DNA of 64,000 nucleotides from Vibrio splendidus. GTDB taxonomy: Bacteria; Pseudomonadota; Gammaproteobacteria; Enterobacterales; Vibrionaceae. Shown here one piece after another: positions 46,456 through 56,146 of the stretch. The notes under the pieces are model-generated. The model saw only the letters and a program-made list of their open reading frames with translations, was not told where the DNA came from and did not search any database. The stretch covers positions 1,550,001 through 1,614,000 of the forward strand of contig NZ_CP031056.1 of NCBI RefSeq assembly GCF_003345295.1. Direction: 5' to 3'. Position 1 is the first letter of the stretch. Each line of letters begins with the position of its first letter. Made by a program: the position numbers and the translations under genes.

Positions 46456-46573
46456 AAGGCAAGTCTTCCCTAAGCCCCAACCAAAACAGGGGCTGACAAT
46501 CGAATCTAATAGTTAAACTTGTGTTGCTGTTGATAGGTTCCTGAACGTTAAACTCGCTCTGGAACCTTTGCTG

Positions 46574-47902
46574 TTATTGCCACCAAAGCGCGAGCTGAGG
46601 AAAGATAATAACCAGTGCCAGCACCAATACTTGAAGTGCAATGAACGGCAGTAGTGAAGAGAAAATCTCACCTAAGCTGATGTCTTTTGGTGCTACCGAT
46701 TTCAGGTAGAAAGCCGCTGGACCAAATGGTGGTGACAAGAACGACACCTGCATGTTTAGACAGAACACAACGCCGAACCAAACTGGGTCGAACCCAAGGC
46801 CAGTAATGATTGGAACGAAAATTGGCATTGTTAGAAGTGCCACACCTACCCAGTCAAGGAACATGCCTAGTACCAGCAAGATAGCCATCATAATTAGCAA
46901 TGTTACTGTCGCGTTGCCGCCACTGAGTGCAAGGATGGTTTCTTCGACAAAATCGATACCACCCATCAGGTTGTAGATACCAACCAGAGCACTTGCACCG
47001 ATACCAATCCACATGATCATGCCGCAGGTACGCATGGTTGCCATCGCACTTTCTTTCAACATGCTGTAGTTCAATTCGCCACGGATTAATGCGCTGATCA
47101 TGATGCCAACTACACCCAATGCAGACGCTTCTGTTACTGAAGCGATGCCTGTGTAGATACTGCCCAAAACCGTTGCAACAGAAAGCAGTGGGAAGAACAG
47201 AGCTTTGAAGTAGCTTGGCTGATTAGCGATGTCTTCTTCTGTCTCATCATCGCTTGGAATTGGCGCAAGAGAAGGGTTCAGCTTACAGCGAATCAATACA
47301 TAACCGATGTAACAGCCCGCAAGGATAAACGCTGGTAAGAAAGACGCTTTAAACAGGTCGCCAATCGATACGCTGGCTGTCATGCCGTAGATGATCAATA
47401 CGATACTTGGCGGAAGCATGGTACCAAGTGCGCCACCCGCACAGGTTGTACCGATAGCAAGCTTACGGTCGTAGCCCAAACGAAGCATTTGAGGTAGAGC
47501 AAGAATACCCAATAGTACCGTTTCACCACCGATAACACCGGACATAGAAGCCAATAGAACCGCAACTAATAGCGTTTGAACTGCAACACCACCACGAACC
47601 TTACGTCCGACCGATTTCATTGCATCAAACAGGTCACGCGCGATACCCGAACGGTCTAAGAGAGCCGCCATCAATACGAACATGGGAACGGCAAGGAAAA
47701 CATAACCAGAAGCAAAGCTGTAGGTACGGCTTGCGATCAAAGGTAAGGCATCAGGGCCAAACCAGCATAGAGTGAAGAAAATCGCGACAAAGCCTGTTAC
47801 GAACGCTAGCTGCATACCGGTCAGTAGCAAGCCAATCATCATAACCAGCATGAGCAAGCTGCCCCATGCGATACCAATAGAAGATAAATCAAACATCGTC
47901 AT
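46574..47902 (-). CDS. TRAP transporter large permease (DctM family)
   Basis: 442-residue inner-membrane protein with about 12 helices, the sodium-coupled transport subunit of a TRAP system. DctM features include GMQLAFVTGFVAI, SGVIGGETVLLG, GGALGTMLPPSIVLIIYG and the C-terminal GPAAFYLKSVAP. It overlaps the small permease by 14 nt; the ATG two codons in (47896) sits at better spacing from AAGGA. Part of the gluconate cluster; 118 nt before gntK. Confidence 0.93.
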   Translation of the reverse strand: MTMFDLSSIGIAWGSLLMLVMMIGLLLTGMQLAFVTGFVAIFFTLCWFGPDALPLIASRTYSFASGYVFLAVPMFVLMAALLDRSGIARDLFDAMKSVGRKVRGGVAVQTLLVAVLLASMSGVIGGETVLLGILALPQMLRLGYDRKLAIGTTCAGGALGTMLPPSIVLIIYGMTASVSIGDLFKASFLPAFILAGCYIGYVLIRCKLNPSLAPIPSDDETEEDIANQPSYFKALFFPLLSVATVLGSIYTGIASVTEASALGVVGIMISALIRGELNYSMLKESAMATMRTCGMIMWIGIGASALVGIYNLMGGIDFVEETILALSGGNATVTLLIMMAILLVLGMFLDWVGVALLTMPIFVPIITGLGFDPVWFGVVFCLNMQVSFLSPPFGPAAFYLKSVAPKDISLGEIFSSLLPFIALQVLVLALVIIFPQLALWWQ

Positions 47903-48446
47903 TCTTCCTTAGACCCATCAACTCTTGGATTAGGTGCAATACAAACTGGACAACAAGAACACACAAAACGACAAAGATCAGGCCTTTCAACAATGCAGGA
48001 TAAGGCGCGTTTAACACTGAGCCTGATGTTTCAAGGCGGAACTCACCCCATGGTGCAAACCATGCTTCTTCTGCGGTGAAGTAAGCGGCGTAAGCCAACA
48101 TGCCAGCAAAGGCCAAACCCACAATATGGTGAACGAGATTAAGATATTTACGTGCTTGGTTAGACACTGAATCGTAGATAAGAACCACACGCACGTGTTT
48201 ATTCGCAGCAAACGCGTAGATACCACCAATAATGAATAATGAACCACCGATGAAAGAAGCTGTTTCATGTACCCATGTGGTCGGGGCATCGAATGCGTAA
48301 CGCATCACAACTTCATAAAATGAAATCAATACAGTAAAGATAAAAAACCAGCTCACGAGATTACTGAACTTTATAACAAAACGATCGAGCGCATTTCTTG
48401 GTTGCTCGTCGTTTTCAGCTGGGGCATGGGGAGTTTTGTCTGTCAT
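47889..48446 (-). CDS. TRAP transporter small permease (DctQ family)
   Basis: 185 residues with four helices (about 28-50, 68-85, 105-125 and 148-170). DctQ signature FYEVVMRYAFDAPTTWVHE is present (19 residues). Partner of the large permease; lies between the binding protein and the large subunit in the usual P-Q-M order. Confidence 0.92.
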   Translation of the reverse strand: MTDKTPHAPAENDEQPRNALDRFVIKFSNLVSWFFIFTVLISFYEVVMRYAFDAPTTWVHETASFIGGSLFIIGGIYAFAANKHVRVVLIYDSVSNQARKYLNLVHHIVGLAFAGMLAYAAYFTAEEAWFAPWGEFRLETSGSVLNAPYPALLKGLIFVVLCVLVVQFVLHLIQELMGLRKNDDV

Positions 48447-48511
48447 GAGCCAAATTTCCTGGGAGAATACGGGAGAGCAATGCCCTCCCCCGTCAGTTAG
48501 CTAAGTTTAAA

Positions 48512-49528
48512 TTACAGTAAGCCGTTTTCTTCTAGGAACACTGTTACTGAAGTGTAAACTTTTCCTGCGTTATCAGAACGCTCTGCAAATACTTTCCATT
48601 GGCCTTTCGCGATTTCACGGAACTTCTTACGTTCTTCTTGTGACCAGTCGTGGATAGTAATTTCAGGGTTCGCTTGAGCTTCTTTAAGCGCAGCTTGGTC
48701 AGCCATTTTCAGCTGAGTCGTCATGTCGTAAGAGAAGTCACGCACTGATGTTTGCAGCATTGTTTGTAGATCAGCTGGCATCTTGTCCCATTTCTTCTGA
48801 GAAATAGAGATATCGATAAGCGGCAATGAGTGGAAGCCCGGTTGAACTGGGTGGGTAGCAATGTCGTTCATGCCCGCTTTTTGGTTTGTTGAAAATACTG
48901 TGTAGTCCGCGGCATCAATTACGCCTTTGCTCAGGCCAGTAAATACTTCAGAACCCGGCAGGTTTACTGGAGTCGCACCCGCGGCTGCAAATACTTGTTG
49001 AACTAGGCCTTCAGGCGCACGTAATTTCAATCCTTTAAGATCCGCAACACCATCGATTGGCTTTTTAGAAATGAAAGATTCAACACCCGTTGTAGAAGCA
49101 CCAACAAACTGAACACCGTAAGGCTTATACAGTTCAGTCATTAGTTCGTTACCGCCACCGTAGTTCATGTACTGAAGCAGTTGTGTTGTGTCAGACCACG
49201 CACCAACCATGTTACCGATTAGGCCGAATGCTGGATCTTTACCAGAGAAGTAACCTGTTGCTGTGATGTGACCATCTAGGATGCCCATTTTGATCGCGCC
49301 TAGCGTTTCTGTGTGTTTAACCACAGCGCCAACAGGCAGAAGATCGATATCAATACGTCCGTTAGACATCGTCTCTACTCGCTCAGCCCACTTCTGCTGA
49401 ACCTTGAAGTTCAAATCACCAGATGGATCTGAAGATTGAACCTTAAGTTTAAAATCTGCAGCCATTGCTGAAGTAGCAAATAGACCAGTGAGGGAAGCGG
49501 CAATCAGCGTTTTAGTCAGAGCTTTCAT
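48512..49528 (-). CDS. TRAP transporter substrate-binding protein (DctP family)
   Basis: 338-residue periplasmic protein with signal peptide ending SAMA (about 23). The conserved carboxylate-binding Arg is in KLRAPEG (about residue 170), so the ligand is an organic acid anion. Related to the TakP/DctP7-like group. Because it is preceded by two GntR palindromes and followed by gntK-gnd, gluconate (or a close sugar acid) is the likely ligand. AAGGA 10 nt before the ATG. Confidence 0.92.
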   Translation of the reverse strand: MKALTKTLIAASLTGLFATSAMAADFKLKVQSSDPSGDLNFKVQQKWAERVETMSNGRIDIDLLPVGAVVKHTETLGAIKMGILDGHITATGYFSGKDPAFGLIGNMVGAWSDTTQLLQYMNYGGGNELMTELYKPYGVQFVGASTTGVESFISKKPIDGVADLKGLKLRAPEGLVQQVFAAAGATPVNLPGSEVFTGLSKGVIDAADYTVFSTNQKAGMNDIATHPVQPGFHSLPLIDISISQKKWDKMPADLQTMLQTSVRDFSYDMTTQLKMADQAALKEAQANPEITIHDWSQEERKKFREIAKGQWKVFAERSDNAGKVYTSVTVFLEENGLL

Positions 49529-49573
49529 TTGGGTATCCTTATGAGTTTCACAGAGTCCGGCTTGTTATTATAT

Positions 49574-49585
49574 GTTACCGGTAAC
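49574..49585. promoter_or_regulatory. Putative GntR operator O1 upstream of the TRAP genes
   Basis: Perfect 12-bp palindrome gttaccggtaac within atgttaccggtaacgt, 46-57 nt before the dctP start. Matches the GntR-type (LacI family) operator style of enteric gluconate genes. Confidence 0.88.
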
Positions 49586-49597
49586 GTTGAGATGAAT

Positions 49598-49609
49598 GTT
49601 ACCGGTAAC
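49598..49609. promoter_or_regulatory. Putative GntR operator O2 upstream of the TRAP genes
   Basis: Second copy of the palindrome gttaccggtaac (atgttaccggtaactt), centre-to-centre 24 bp from the first, a little over two helical turns, so two repressor dimers could bind side by side. Confidence 0.88.
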
Positions 49610-49728
49610 TTTACAACCTTGTCTATGAGAAGGATCACATCTTTAACATTAGTAAAACGTTTGCTATCAATAAGAAAAATGCGACTGAAAAGTCACGTTA
49701 TAGGTTGGAGGTAGGATTTAATTTCTTT

Positions 49729-50631
49729 TTAAGTCAGTGAGATAACTAAGCCAGCAATGATAAACATGACGCCTACACCACGTGTAACGTGCCACTTTTC
49801 CTTTAAAAAGTAGATCCCCATCACTACGCCGAAGATGATACTTACTTGCCTAAGTGCAACAACCAAGCTGACGTTCTCTGTCATAGTCATCGCAAACAGC
49901 ACCAAGCCATAAGTCGAAGCCATCATAATGCCTGCAAGCGTGGCTTTCTTGCGTAGTATCCACGCATTCGCAAACTCGATTCTTTGGTTGGTTACGAATA
50001 ACCAAACACTCAGCGGAATCACAATCGCCCAAAACTGAATGCCTAGGTAGAAAATCGCGGTGTGTTTGTTAGTAATGGTTGGTGTGCTTAGAGGATTTAA
50101 TAATAGAAGCGCCTCTTTATCAATGATGGAATAGCCCGTGGTACCAATAGCGGCGATTAACGCCCACAGCACGCCAAGGTTGAGATACGCTTTTAACCTA
50201 AAATCTGAAAACTTCTTAAGTGGAACAAACAAACAACCCAAGGTAATCAAGGGGAACCCAAACCATTGATTAGGTGACAGCTCATAGCCTATCAACACCG
50301 TGCCTAAACCCACCATCAACACGGGCAGTGCTCTTGCCATTGGGTAAATCACGCCGATATCAGCCTGTTTATAGGCTGCCCCCAAGCCGATCAAATAGAT
50401 GATTTGGCAAATCCCGCTCAAGAAAACCAGTTGCCAAAATGGAAGTAAGATATTTGACAGTCCAACACTGTGAACATACCAGATCAAGTAAGGCGTCAAT
50501 ATCGCGGCAGCGGCAAAGCCAGAGGCTAAGAAGAAAGACGAGCCCGAGCCTTGATTAGATTTACCTAGAACGTTCCAACCCGCGTGAAGCAAAGCCGAAA
50601 TGATCACGATTACAATCGCAGAGAATTCCAT
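49729..50631 (-). CDS. EamA/DMT-family transporter
   Basis: 300 residues, ten predicted helices, EamA-type. It lies 137 nt after phnR on the same strand, but the phn terminator intervenes. Substrate unknown; phosphonate export has no support. Could also be transcribed by read-through from phn. Confidence 0.88.
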   Translation of the reverse strand: MEFSAIVIVIISALLHAGWNVLGKSNQGSGSSFFLASGFAAAAILTPYLIWYVHSVGLSNILLPFWQLVFLSGICQIIYLIGLGAAYKQADIGVIYPMARALPVLMVGLGTVLIGYELSPNQWFGFPLITLGCLFVPLKKFSDFRLKAYLNLGVLWALIAAIGTTGYSIIDKEALLLLNPLSTPTITNKHTAIFYLGIQFWAIVIPLSVWLFVTNQRIEFANAWILRKKATLAGIMMASTYGLVLFAMTMTENVSLVVALRQVSIIFGVVMGIYFLKEKWHVTRGVGVMFIIAGLVISLT

Positions 50632-50681
50632 TTCATTCCTAAATTATTGATGAATTAGCACAACGGCTGACAACAGGTGAT

Positions 50682-50711
50682 AAAAAAGGCCTCCGAATAA
50701 GAGACCTTTGA
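50682..50711 (-). terminator. Terminator of the phnT2-U2-R operon
   Basis: Hairpin (minus strand aaaggtctc/gaggcctttt with one bulge) with a T run, between phnR and the EamA gene. Confidence 0.78.
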
Positions 50712-50768
50712 GCGTTTCAATTGGGCAATCCTGCATAATTGCAGATATGCCAACGTTCTAAAGTATGA

Positions 50769-51527
50769 CTAGCGCTCTAGCTGTGCGATCGACTCAATGC
50801 TGATCGCGTCATGACGCCAATATTCAATATCGCAATCAATCAAATCACCGTCTTGATTGTAATTAACACGCTCAACCACCATAGCCGGAGAACCAGAAGT
50901 CGCACGCAGGGCTTGCGCGGTTTCGCCAAGCAAAGACGTTGTGCTCACTCGGTAACGGATCTTCTGATACACCACGCCAAAGTGCTCACGGTAGATGTCC
51001 GTCAACGATTTAGACAAGTCATAATCAAGCAAATTAGGGAACAGCTCAGGTCGAATGTAGTTGGTCACATACACAACGGGTCTGTCTTCAAGATAACGAA
51101 CTCTGTCTACTCGATAAACATCCGAAAAAGGTTGCAGCTCAAGAAGCCTAGTTGCTTCCTTGGTTGCTAACATGCCTTTCGCCGCCACCAACTCTGTTTT
51201 CGGCTTACGGTTCTGCGACAGAGCCATATTGGTGAAGTTCAGTGTTTGTGTTGGATCGTAGCGCAGTGGCGCAGGAGAGATAAACCAACCACGTCGGTCT
51301 TCTCGATAAATTCGGCCTTCCGCTTCAAGTGAAGACAAGGCTTCACGTAACGTAACTCGTGTTGTATCAAACGATTCAGCCAGTTTGCGCTCCGCAGGCA
51401 GCTTCTGTCGTGGTGTTAACATCCCCGACTCTATCTGCTCTACGATGACATCTTTGATTTTTACGTACTGCACTTCATTTCCTTTTATTCTTGTTCTTGT
51501 CGTCAGCCACTCCTTGGCCAACTGCAA
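50769..51527 (-). CDS. phnR: GntR-superfamily (UTRA) regulator of aminoethylphosphonate genes
   Basis: 252 residues. Winged HTH (about 20-85: GMLTPRQKLPAERKLAESF, TTRVTLREALSSLE) and a UTRA ligand-binding domain (about 105-245). The whole layout follows Salmonella PhnR, including GWFISPAPLRYDPTQTLNF and the C-terminal IDCDIEYWRHDAISIE. It probably binds aminoethylphosphonate and relieves repression of the phn genes. It is the last gene of phnT2-phnU2-phnR. The HutC-subgroup operator style GTxTAxAC matches the 54401 palindrome. Confidence 0.9.
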   Translation of the reverse strand: MQLAKEWLTTRTRIKGNEVQYVKIKDVIVEQIESGMLTPRQKLPAERKLAESFDTTRVTLREALSSLEAEGRIYREDRRGWFISPAPLRYDPTQTLNFTNMALSQNRKPKTELVAAKGMLATKEATRLLELQPFSDVYRVDRVRYLEDRPVVYVTNYIRPELFPNLLDYDLSKSLTDIYREHFGVVYQKIRYRVSTTSLLGETAQALRATSGSPAMVVERVNYNQDGDLIDCDIEYWRHDAISIESIAQLER

Positions 51528-51541
51528 TATAAAATGGTTTG

Positions 51542-53266
51542 CTAGCGTTTACGCCAAGCTTGGGTGCGCTTCTCGAATAACTTATTGATTAACATATGAA
51601 TCAACTTCGCGCTCGCTGCCGATATCATGATCATCACCGCCATGGCAGCTGCTGCACCCGTTTGCCCCGCGTCGTCCATATTCAGTACTGAAACTGACGC
51701 AGGTATCGTATCGGTAGAATACAAGAATACTACCGCAGATGTCGTGGTAAGTGCATTAATAAACAGGTATGTCGCAATATCTAAAATCGCAGGCAGACAA
51801 ACTGGCACCGTCACCTTAAAGAACAGCTTGTATTGCGGTAAGTTCACCGAGGCTGCGGTCGCTTCAATTTCATCAGGTAGTTGTTTTAATGCAGTCAACG
51901 CCGTCATGTGACCGACTGTGTAGTAGTGAACTACGGTGTTAATAACCAAGAACGCCATTGTTCCGTATAGGAAATTTAAAGGGTTACTTAAATCGTTGAA
52001 ATAAAAAATATACCCTAAACCAAGTACCATGCCTGGAACCGCCATCGGTACCACACTGAGCATTTGCATTGCTTGACGAATAGGGCCGAATGCTCTGCCT
52101 TTCTCAATGCAATAAGCACCCAAGAAAATCAATACCGTGCCGACAATTGCTGTCCATGCGCCTAGCGTTAAAGAGTTGAAGAATGGCGTCCAACCGTAAG
52201 TACTCATCTCAGAAAAATTATAGTTATTTAGTGTTAACGCCTTGTTCCAAGGCCAGAACGTGACCATTGACCCGTATATCGCCATACCCAACACAATAAT
52301 CACAGCCGCCGATATGATGGCGCAATAAAGAAAGCACAACCCATCACGTAGAGTGCTTGGTTCTGGTTGGTACGCGACAGAGCGAGTATCAAATAGGCTC
52401 TTCTGCTTCTTTTGAACCCAGCGATCAACGGTAAACGCCAATAATGCAGGCAACAGCAAGATGATACTGGTCACTGCACCCATCGAGAAATTCTGTTGCC
52501 CGACCACCTGCTTAAAGATATCGGTAGATAACACGTTGTAACTACCACCAATCACCTTCGGTACGCCAAAGTCACAAACTACCAATGTAAACACAACGAT
52601 CAAAGTGCTGATCAAACCATACTTTGCTGCTGGTAACGTCACCATAAAGAAGGTTTTCAAAGGTGAAGTGTTTAAGGCTCGTGCCGCTTCATAAAGACGA
52701 GCGTCAGAGGTTCTCAATGAAGTAGTTAAAATCATTAAGGCGTGTGGAAACGTCCAGAATATCAGGCCCAGTGAGATACCAATCAATCCGTACACCGAGT
52801 TGCCACCCAAGACTTCTTTAGCGATACCTTGATTACCAAATAAGAAGATCAAACTGATCGCGGGAAGCAATGAAGGAGCAAGAATCGGCGCTGAACCCAA
52901 CACCTGAAAAAGTCCCTTGAAAGGCATACATGAACGAGTCAACGCATAGGCATAACCAAACGCTAATACACCCACAACAACCGTTACTAGCAGACCCAAA
53001 GTAAAAGTGTTCCCTACAGATTGCCAAAGGCTTTGAGAAGCAAAATACGTTGCGAAATTCTGTAGTCCTACAAATTCTCCGTCTGCATTCTGAACACTCT
53101 TTTTCAACATCGCCCATAGTGGCATCAGGATAAACAACGTCATGACCACAGACAAAAAGGCCAGCAGACCAAATAGGATTACATTGTCTTTGCTTAACCG
53201 AGCCAGAAAAGGCTGTACTCGTCGTTGAATTAGCAGCTTAGATTGCATCATTTGAGTCGATTCCAT
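51542..53266 (-). CDS. phnU2: 2-aminoethylphosphonate ABC transporter permease (PhnU2 type)
   Basis: 574-residue permease with about 12 helices, a fusion of two permease halves so that one gene serves the complex. Two EAA-like cytoplasmic loops are present (ARLYEAARALNTSPLKTFF and EIEATAASVNLPQYKLFF). Belongs to the type seen next to phosphonate genes (TIGR03262 as I recall). Encoded between ATPase (7 nt before) and phnR (14 nt after). Confidence 0.9.
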   Translation of the reverse strand: MESTQMMQSKLLIQRRVQPFLARLSKDNVILFGLLAFLSVVMTLFILMPLWAMLKKSVQNADGEFVGLQNFATYFASQSLWQSVGNTFTLGLLVTVVVGVLAFGYAYALTRSCMPFKGLFQVLGSAPILAPSLLPAISLIFLFGNQGIAKEVLGGNSVYGLIGISLGLIFWTFPHALMILTTSLRTSDARLYEAARALNTSPLKTFFMVTLPAAKYGLISTLIVVFTLVVCDFGVPKVIGGSYNVLSTDIFKQVVGQQNFSMGAVTSIILLLPALLAFTVDRWVQKKQKSLFDTRSVAYQPEPSTLRDGLCFLYCAIISAAVIIVLGMAIYGSMVTFWPWNKALTLNNYNFSEMSTYGWTPFFNSLTLGAWTAIVGTVLIFLGAYCIEKGRAFGPIRQAMQMLSVVPMAVPGMVLGLGYIFYFNDLSNPLNFLYGTMAFLVINTVVHYYTVGHMTALTALKQLPDEIEATAASVNLPQYKLFFKVTVPVCLPAILDIATYLFINALTTTSAVVFLYSTDTIPASVSVLNMDDAGQTGAAAAMAVMIMISAASAKLIHMLINKLFEKRTQAWRKR

Positions 53267-53272
53267 GATTAT

Positions 53273-54382
53273 TTACGCCGCCTCATCTTTCATCACTTGC
53301 AGGCTTTTCGATGAGTAAGCTCTAAGGCCTTCTTGATCAAATGCTACGTAACGAATATCACTGCGGCGGAGCTTCAATCGATTGAACTCTTTGACTGACA
53401 CATCAACGATGATCTCTTTCGCCGTTGAATCATGTTGTAATTCGCACTCAACTCGATAGAAAGCCCCTAGGAACTCGCTCGATACGATTCTCACGGGTAA
53501 TGACTCACTAAAACGATCAACAAACTGGATTTGCTCTGGACGAACGGCAATATCGAAAACATCACCAAGTTTTGGAGTGAGGTTATCTAAACCCGGCAAC
53601 GGTAGCATCGACTCAGCAATACGTATCTTGCCTTGCGCTGCGACAGAAGCTTGAATGAAGTTCATGCTGCCAACAAACTCAGCCACAAAACGACTGACTG
53701 GTTTTTGGTAGATCTCTTGTGGGGCACCGACTTGCTCAATGACACCGTGGTTCATCACCACTATTCGGTCTGCCATCGTCAAGGCTTCATCTTGGTCGTG
53801 CGTCACCATGATGGTCGTAATACCCAGTTTGCGTTGCAGCTGGCAGATCTCGTCACGCAGGTGTGTTCTTACCTTCGCATCCAACGCAGAAAGCGGCTCA
53901 TCAAGTAATAACAAACCTGGAGACAACGCCAATGCGCGAGCCAGAGCAACACGCTGCTGTTGTCCACCAGACAGTTGATTCGGATATTTTTGGCCAGACG
54001 TCGGTAAACCAATCGTTTCTAACCAAGACTCTACTGTTTCCAGAGCTTCTTTGGTCGACATCCCTTGATTCTTCAGACCAATCGCAATGTTTTCTTCCAC
54101 TGTGAGATTGGGAAACAAAGCATAAGATTGAAACACGATACCAAAGTCACGCTTTTCTGGTGGCAAGAAGGTCGTATCATTACCGTTCTGCTCAATAGAA
54201 CCAGAGGTCGGTAAATCTAGACCTGCAATCGCACGTAATAAGGTGGTTTTTCCACAGCCAGATGGACCAAGGAAGCAGACGAACTCGCCTTTATCTATTG
54301 ATAAGGAAATGTCTTTTAACGCTGTAAATTGGCCAAATTGCTTTACAACGTTTTCAATATTCAAATAAGTTTGGTTGCTCAT
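53273..54382 (-). CDS. phnT2: 2-aminoethylphosphonate ABC transporter ATP-binding protein (PhnT2 type)
   Basis: 369 residues: ATPase domain with Walker A GPSGCGKTT, Q-loop QSYALFPN, signature LSGGQQQR and Walker B LLLLDEPLSALD, then a regulatory TOBE-like C-terminal domain (about 250-360). First gene of phnT2-phnU2-phnR. GGAGAG 9 nt before the ATG; the operator-like palindrome lies just upstream of that site. Confidence 0.92.
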   Translation of the reverse strand: MSNQTYLNIENVVKQFGQFTALKDISLSIDKGEFVCFLGPSGCGKTTLLRAIAGLDLPTSGSIEQNGNDTTFLPPEKRDFGIVFQSYALFPNLTVEENIAIGLKNQGMSTKEALETVESWLETIGLPTSGQKYPNQLSGGQQQRVALARALALSPGLLLLDEPLSALDAKVRTHLRDEICQLQRKLGITTIMVTHDQDEALTMADRIVVMNHGVIEQVGAPQEIYQKPVSRFVAEFVGSMNFIQASVAAQGKIRIAESMLPLPGLDNLTPKLGDVFDIAVRPEQIQFVDRFSESLPVRIVSSEFLGAFYRVECELQHDSTAKEIIVDVSVKEFNRLKLRRSDIRYVAFDQEGLRAYSSKSLQVMKDEAA

Positions 54383-54400
54383 ACTACAGCACTCTCCATA

Positions 54401-54412
54401 TGGTATATACCA
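54401..54412. promoter_or_regulatory. Candidate PhnR operator at the phnT2 promoter
   Basis: Perfect 12-bp palindrome TGGTATATACCA containing the HutC-subgroup core GTATATAC, 19-30 nt before the phnT2 start, where a repressor would block the promoter. Confidence 0.75.
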
Positions 54413-54540
54413 AATTTAAACTGAGAATATTGCAGTTGAGTGACAAATTTATAGAAGCTAAATGACAGTTATATTGCAGATATAATAAGCATTAAAGATT
54501 GCTACTTGTTCAGCATTAAAAGTTAGTTCAACGTTGAAAA

Positions 54541-54572
54541 CCCTCAGTGACTTGCCCATAAATCACTGAGGG
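54541..54572 (-). terminator. Terminator of the aminophosphonate oxidoreductase gene
   Basis: 10-bp stem ccctcagtga/tcactgaggg with a 12-nt loop and TTTT on the minus strand, 24 nt past the stop. Confidence 0.88.
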
Positions 54573-54596
54573 CCTAAATGTAAACGCTAGATTAGT

Positions 54597-56018
54597 TTAC
54601 GATTCAACCTTGTCGGCTTTACCTGCTGCACCCGCCAACTTTGCCAATTGCCTATCAAGCCACAATGGCGTGTTACCGGAATCTTCCGCGTTCTCTTTTC
54701 TTCGTACCGCATCACGAACCATCATGGCACCTACCCAACGGAATGGCTCTGGCGGGAAGTGTCCTAACGGGCCTTTAGTTAAACCGCTTCGTGTCCAAGC
54801 GTTGTCGATATCGAGTGCCATTGCTGACAAAATCTTCCCACCCATTCGGGTTTGAGCAACGCCATTACCAGAGTAACCAAGCCCATAATAGATATTACTT
54901 TGGCCTTTTAGATTACCGAAAAATGGCAAACCGGTGACCGAACGATCTGAGCCGCCTGACCAGTTGTAATCGAATTCACTCTGCTCTAGTTTAGGGAAAA
55001 GTTTTTGAAAGGATTGATTAAGAATCGGCAGGTAGTTGGTCGTTTGGTTAAACATGCTTTCAACTTGATTGGCAAACGAGAACTTATTACCGCCTTTGCC
55101 CAACATGAGTCGTCCGTCCTGGGTATCTCGGTAATAGTGGACAAAGATACGCGAATCTACCACCGCTGACCCTTTCTCTGGACCAAACTGCTTGAGCTTT
55201 TCAGGAATAGGCTTAGTCACCACCATATCTGAAGAAACAACCACTATGCTGCGTTTGAACTCTTTAAAGTGATCGAGCATCCATGCATTGAGCGCTAAGA
55301 TCACTTTATCCGCAAATACGGAACCGCCTTTGGTTTGGACGCGAACTGGTGAGCCGTAATCAAGAGAAACCATCTCTGTATTTTCGTAAATTTCGACACC
55401 CAGTTCGAGAGCAACTCTGCGCAAACCTCTAGCCAATAACGCTGGCTGCACACTGCCCGCAGCTTCTGAGTAGTAACCCTCAATGTGGCGATCAGATCCC
55501 GCTTTATCAGCTAAGGACTGATCACACTTCTTCCAGCTATTGATCCCCTGCTTGACCAACTCATTAACGATAGGCTTCATTCCGCCCTTTTGAGATTCAT
55601 TGGTTGCCGTATAGTAAGTGCCACTTCTATAAAGGTGCGCATCGATTTTATGCTCGTTACAGAACGCTTCGATCTCGTAAATGACCTTTTCCGATTCCTT
55701 AACCAACCATTTCGCTTGTTCTTTTCCGTAGAGCTTTTTCAGCGTCGGATATTTGGTTGACCACGTCAGCATGCAACCGCCGTTCGCACCAGAAGCACCG
55801 CTACCACATAGGCATTTTTCAATCACGACAACATGCTTTTCGGGTTGCTGTTGTTTGATTAAAATCGCCGTCCATAAACCCGTATAGCCACCGCCAACAA
55901 TGGCGATATCACAGTTAACGTCTTTTTGAAGCGGTTTAGAGGACTCTAGCCCTGCCTTGATGCTGCCAAATTCCTGCTCCAATGCTTGCTTGAACCAATA
56001 TGAGTAGTGCTTTTTCAT
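54597..56018 (-). CDS. FAD-dependent aminophosphonate oxidoreductase
   Basis: 473-residue cytoplasmic DAO-fold flavoprotein. FAD motif DIAIVGGGYTGLWTA (about residues 37-51) and CGSGASGANGGCM follow the glycine-oxidase type. It matches the putative aminophosphonate oxidoreductase family found in phosphonate clusters (TIGR03329 as I recall). It would oxidatively deaminate or demethylate an aminophosphonate such as aminoethylphosphonate or its N-methyl form, giving phosphonoacetaldehyde for PhnX. AAGGT before the ATG. It follows phnS2 through a hairpin that likely lowers its expression relative to the binding protein. Confidence 0.85.
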   Translation of the reverse strand: MKKHYSYWFKQALEQEFGSIKAGLESSKPLQKDVNCDIAIVGGGYTGLWTAILIKQQQPEKHVVVIEKCLCGSGASGANGGCMLTWSTKYPTLKKLYGKEQAKWLVKESEKVIYEIEAFCNEHKIDAHLYRSGTYYTATNESQKGGMKPIVNELVKQGINSWKKCDQSLADKAGSDRHIEGYYSEAAGSVQPALLARGLRRVALELGVEIYENTEMVSLDYGSPVRVQTKGGSVFADKVILALNAWMLDHFKEFKRSIVVVSSDMVVTKPIPEKLKQFGPEKGSAVVDSRIFVHYYRDTQDGRLMLGKGGNKFSFANQVESMFNQTTNYLPILNQSFQKLFPKLEQSEFDYNWSGGSDRSVTGLPFFGNLKGQSNIYYGLGYSGNGVAQTRMGGKILSAMALDIDNAWTRSGLTKGPLGHFPPEPFRWVGAMMVRDAVRRKENAEDSGNTPLWLDRQLAKLAGAAGKADKVES

Positions 56019-56058
56019 TTGTTGTACCTTACTAAAAACCTAAAGGCGTAAAACTAAA

Positions 56059-56082
56059 AAAGGAAGACCGAAGCCTTCCTTT
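56059..56082 (-). terminator. Terminator or attenuator between phnS2 and the oxidoreductase
   Basis: Stem aaaggaag/cttccttt and six T on the minus strand, 41 nt before the oxidoreductase start. It would let the binding protein be made in excess. Confidence 0.8.
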
Positions 56083-56146
56083 ACTGATTCCTAACTTCTA
56101 ATGAGCTGCATATCTATTGGACTACGTGTCTAATAAGCTCAGTAGA

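Noticed and set aside
46535..46567. Repeat aggttcc/ggaacct between gntK and the TRAP large permease as a terminator
   Set aside because: Only a 7-bp stem with a 19-nt loop and no T tract; the genes probably share a transcript.
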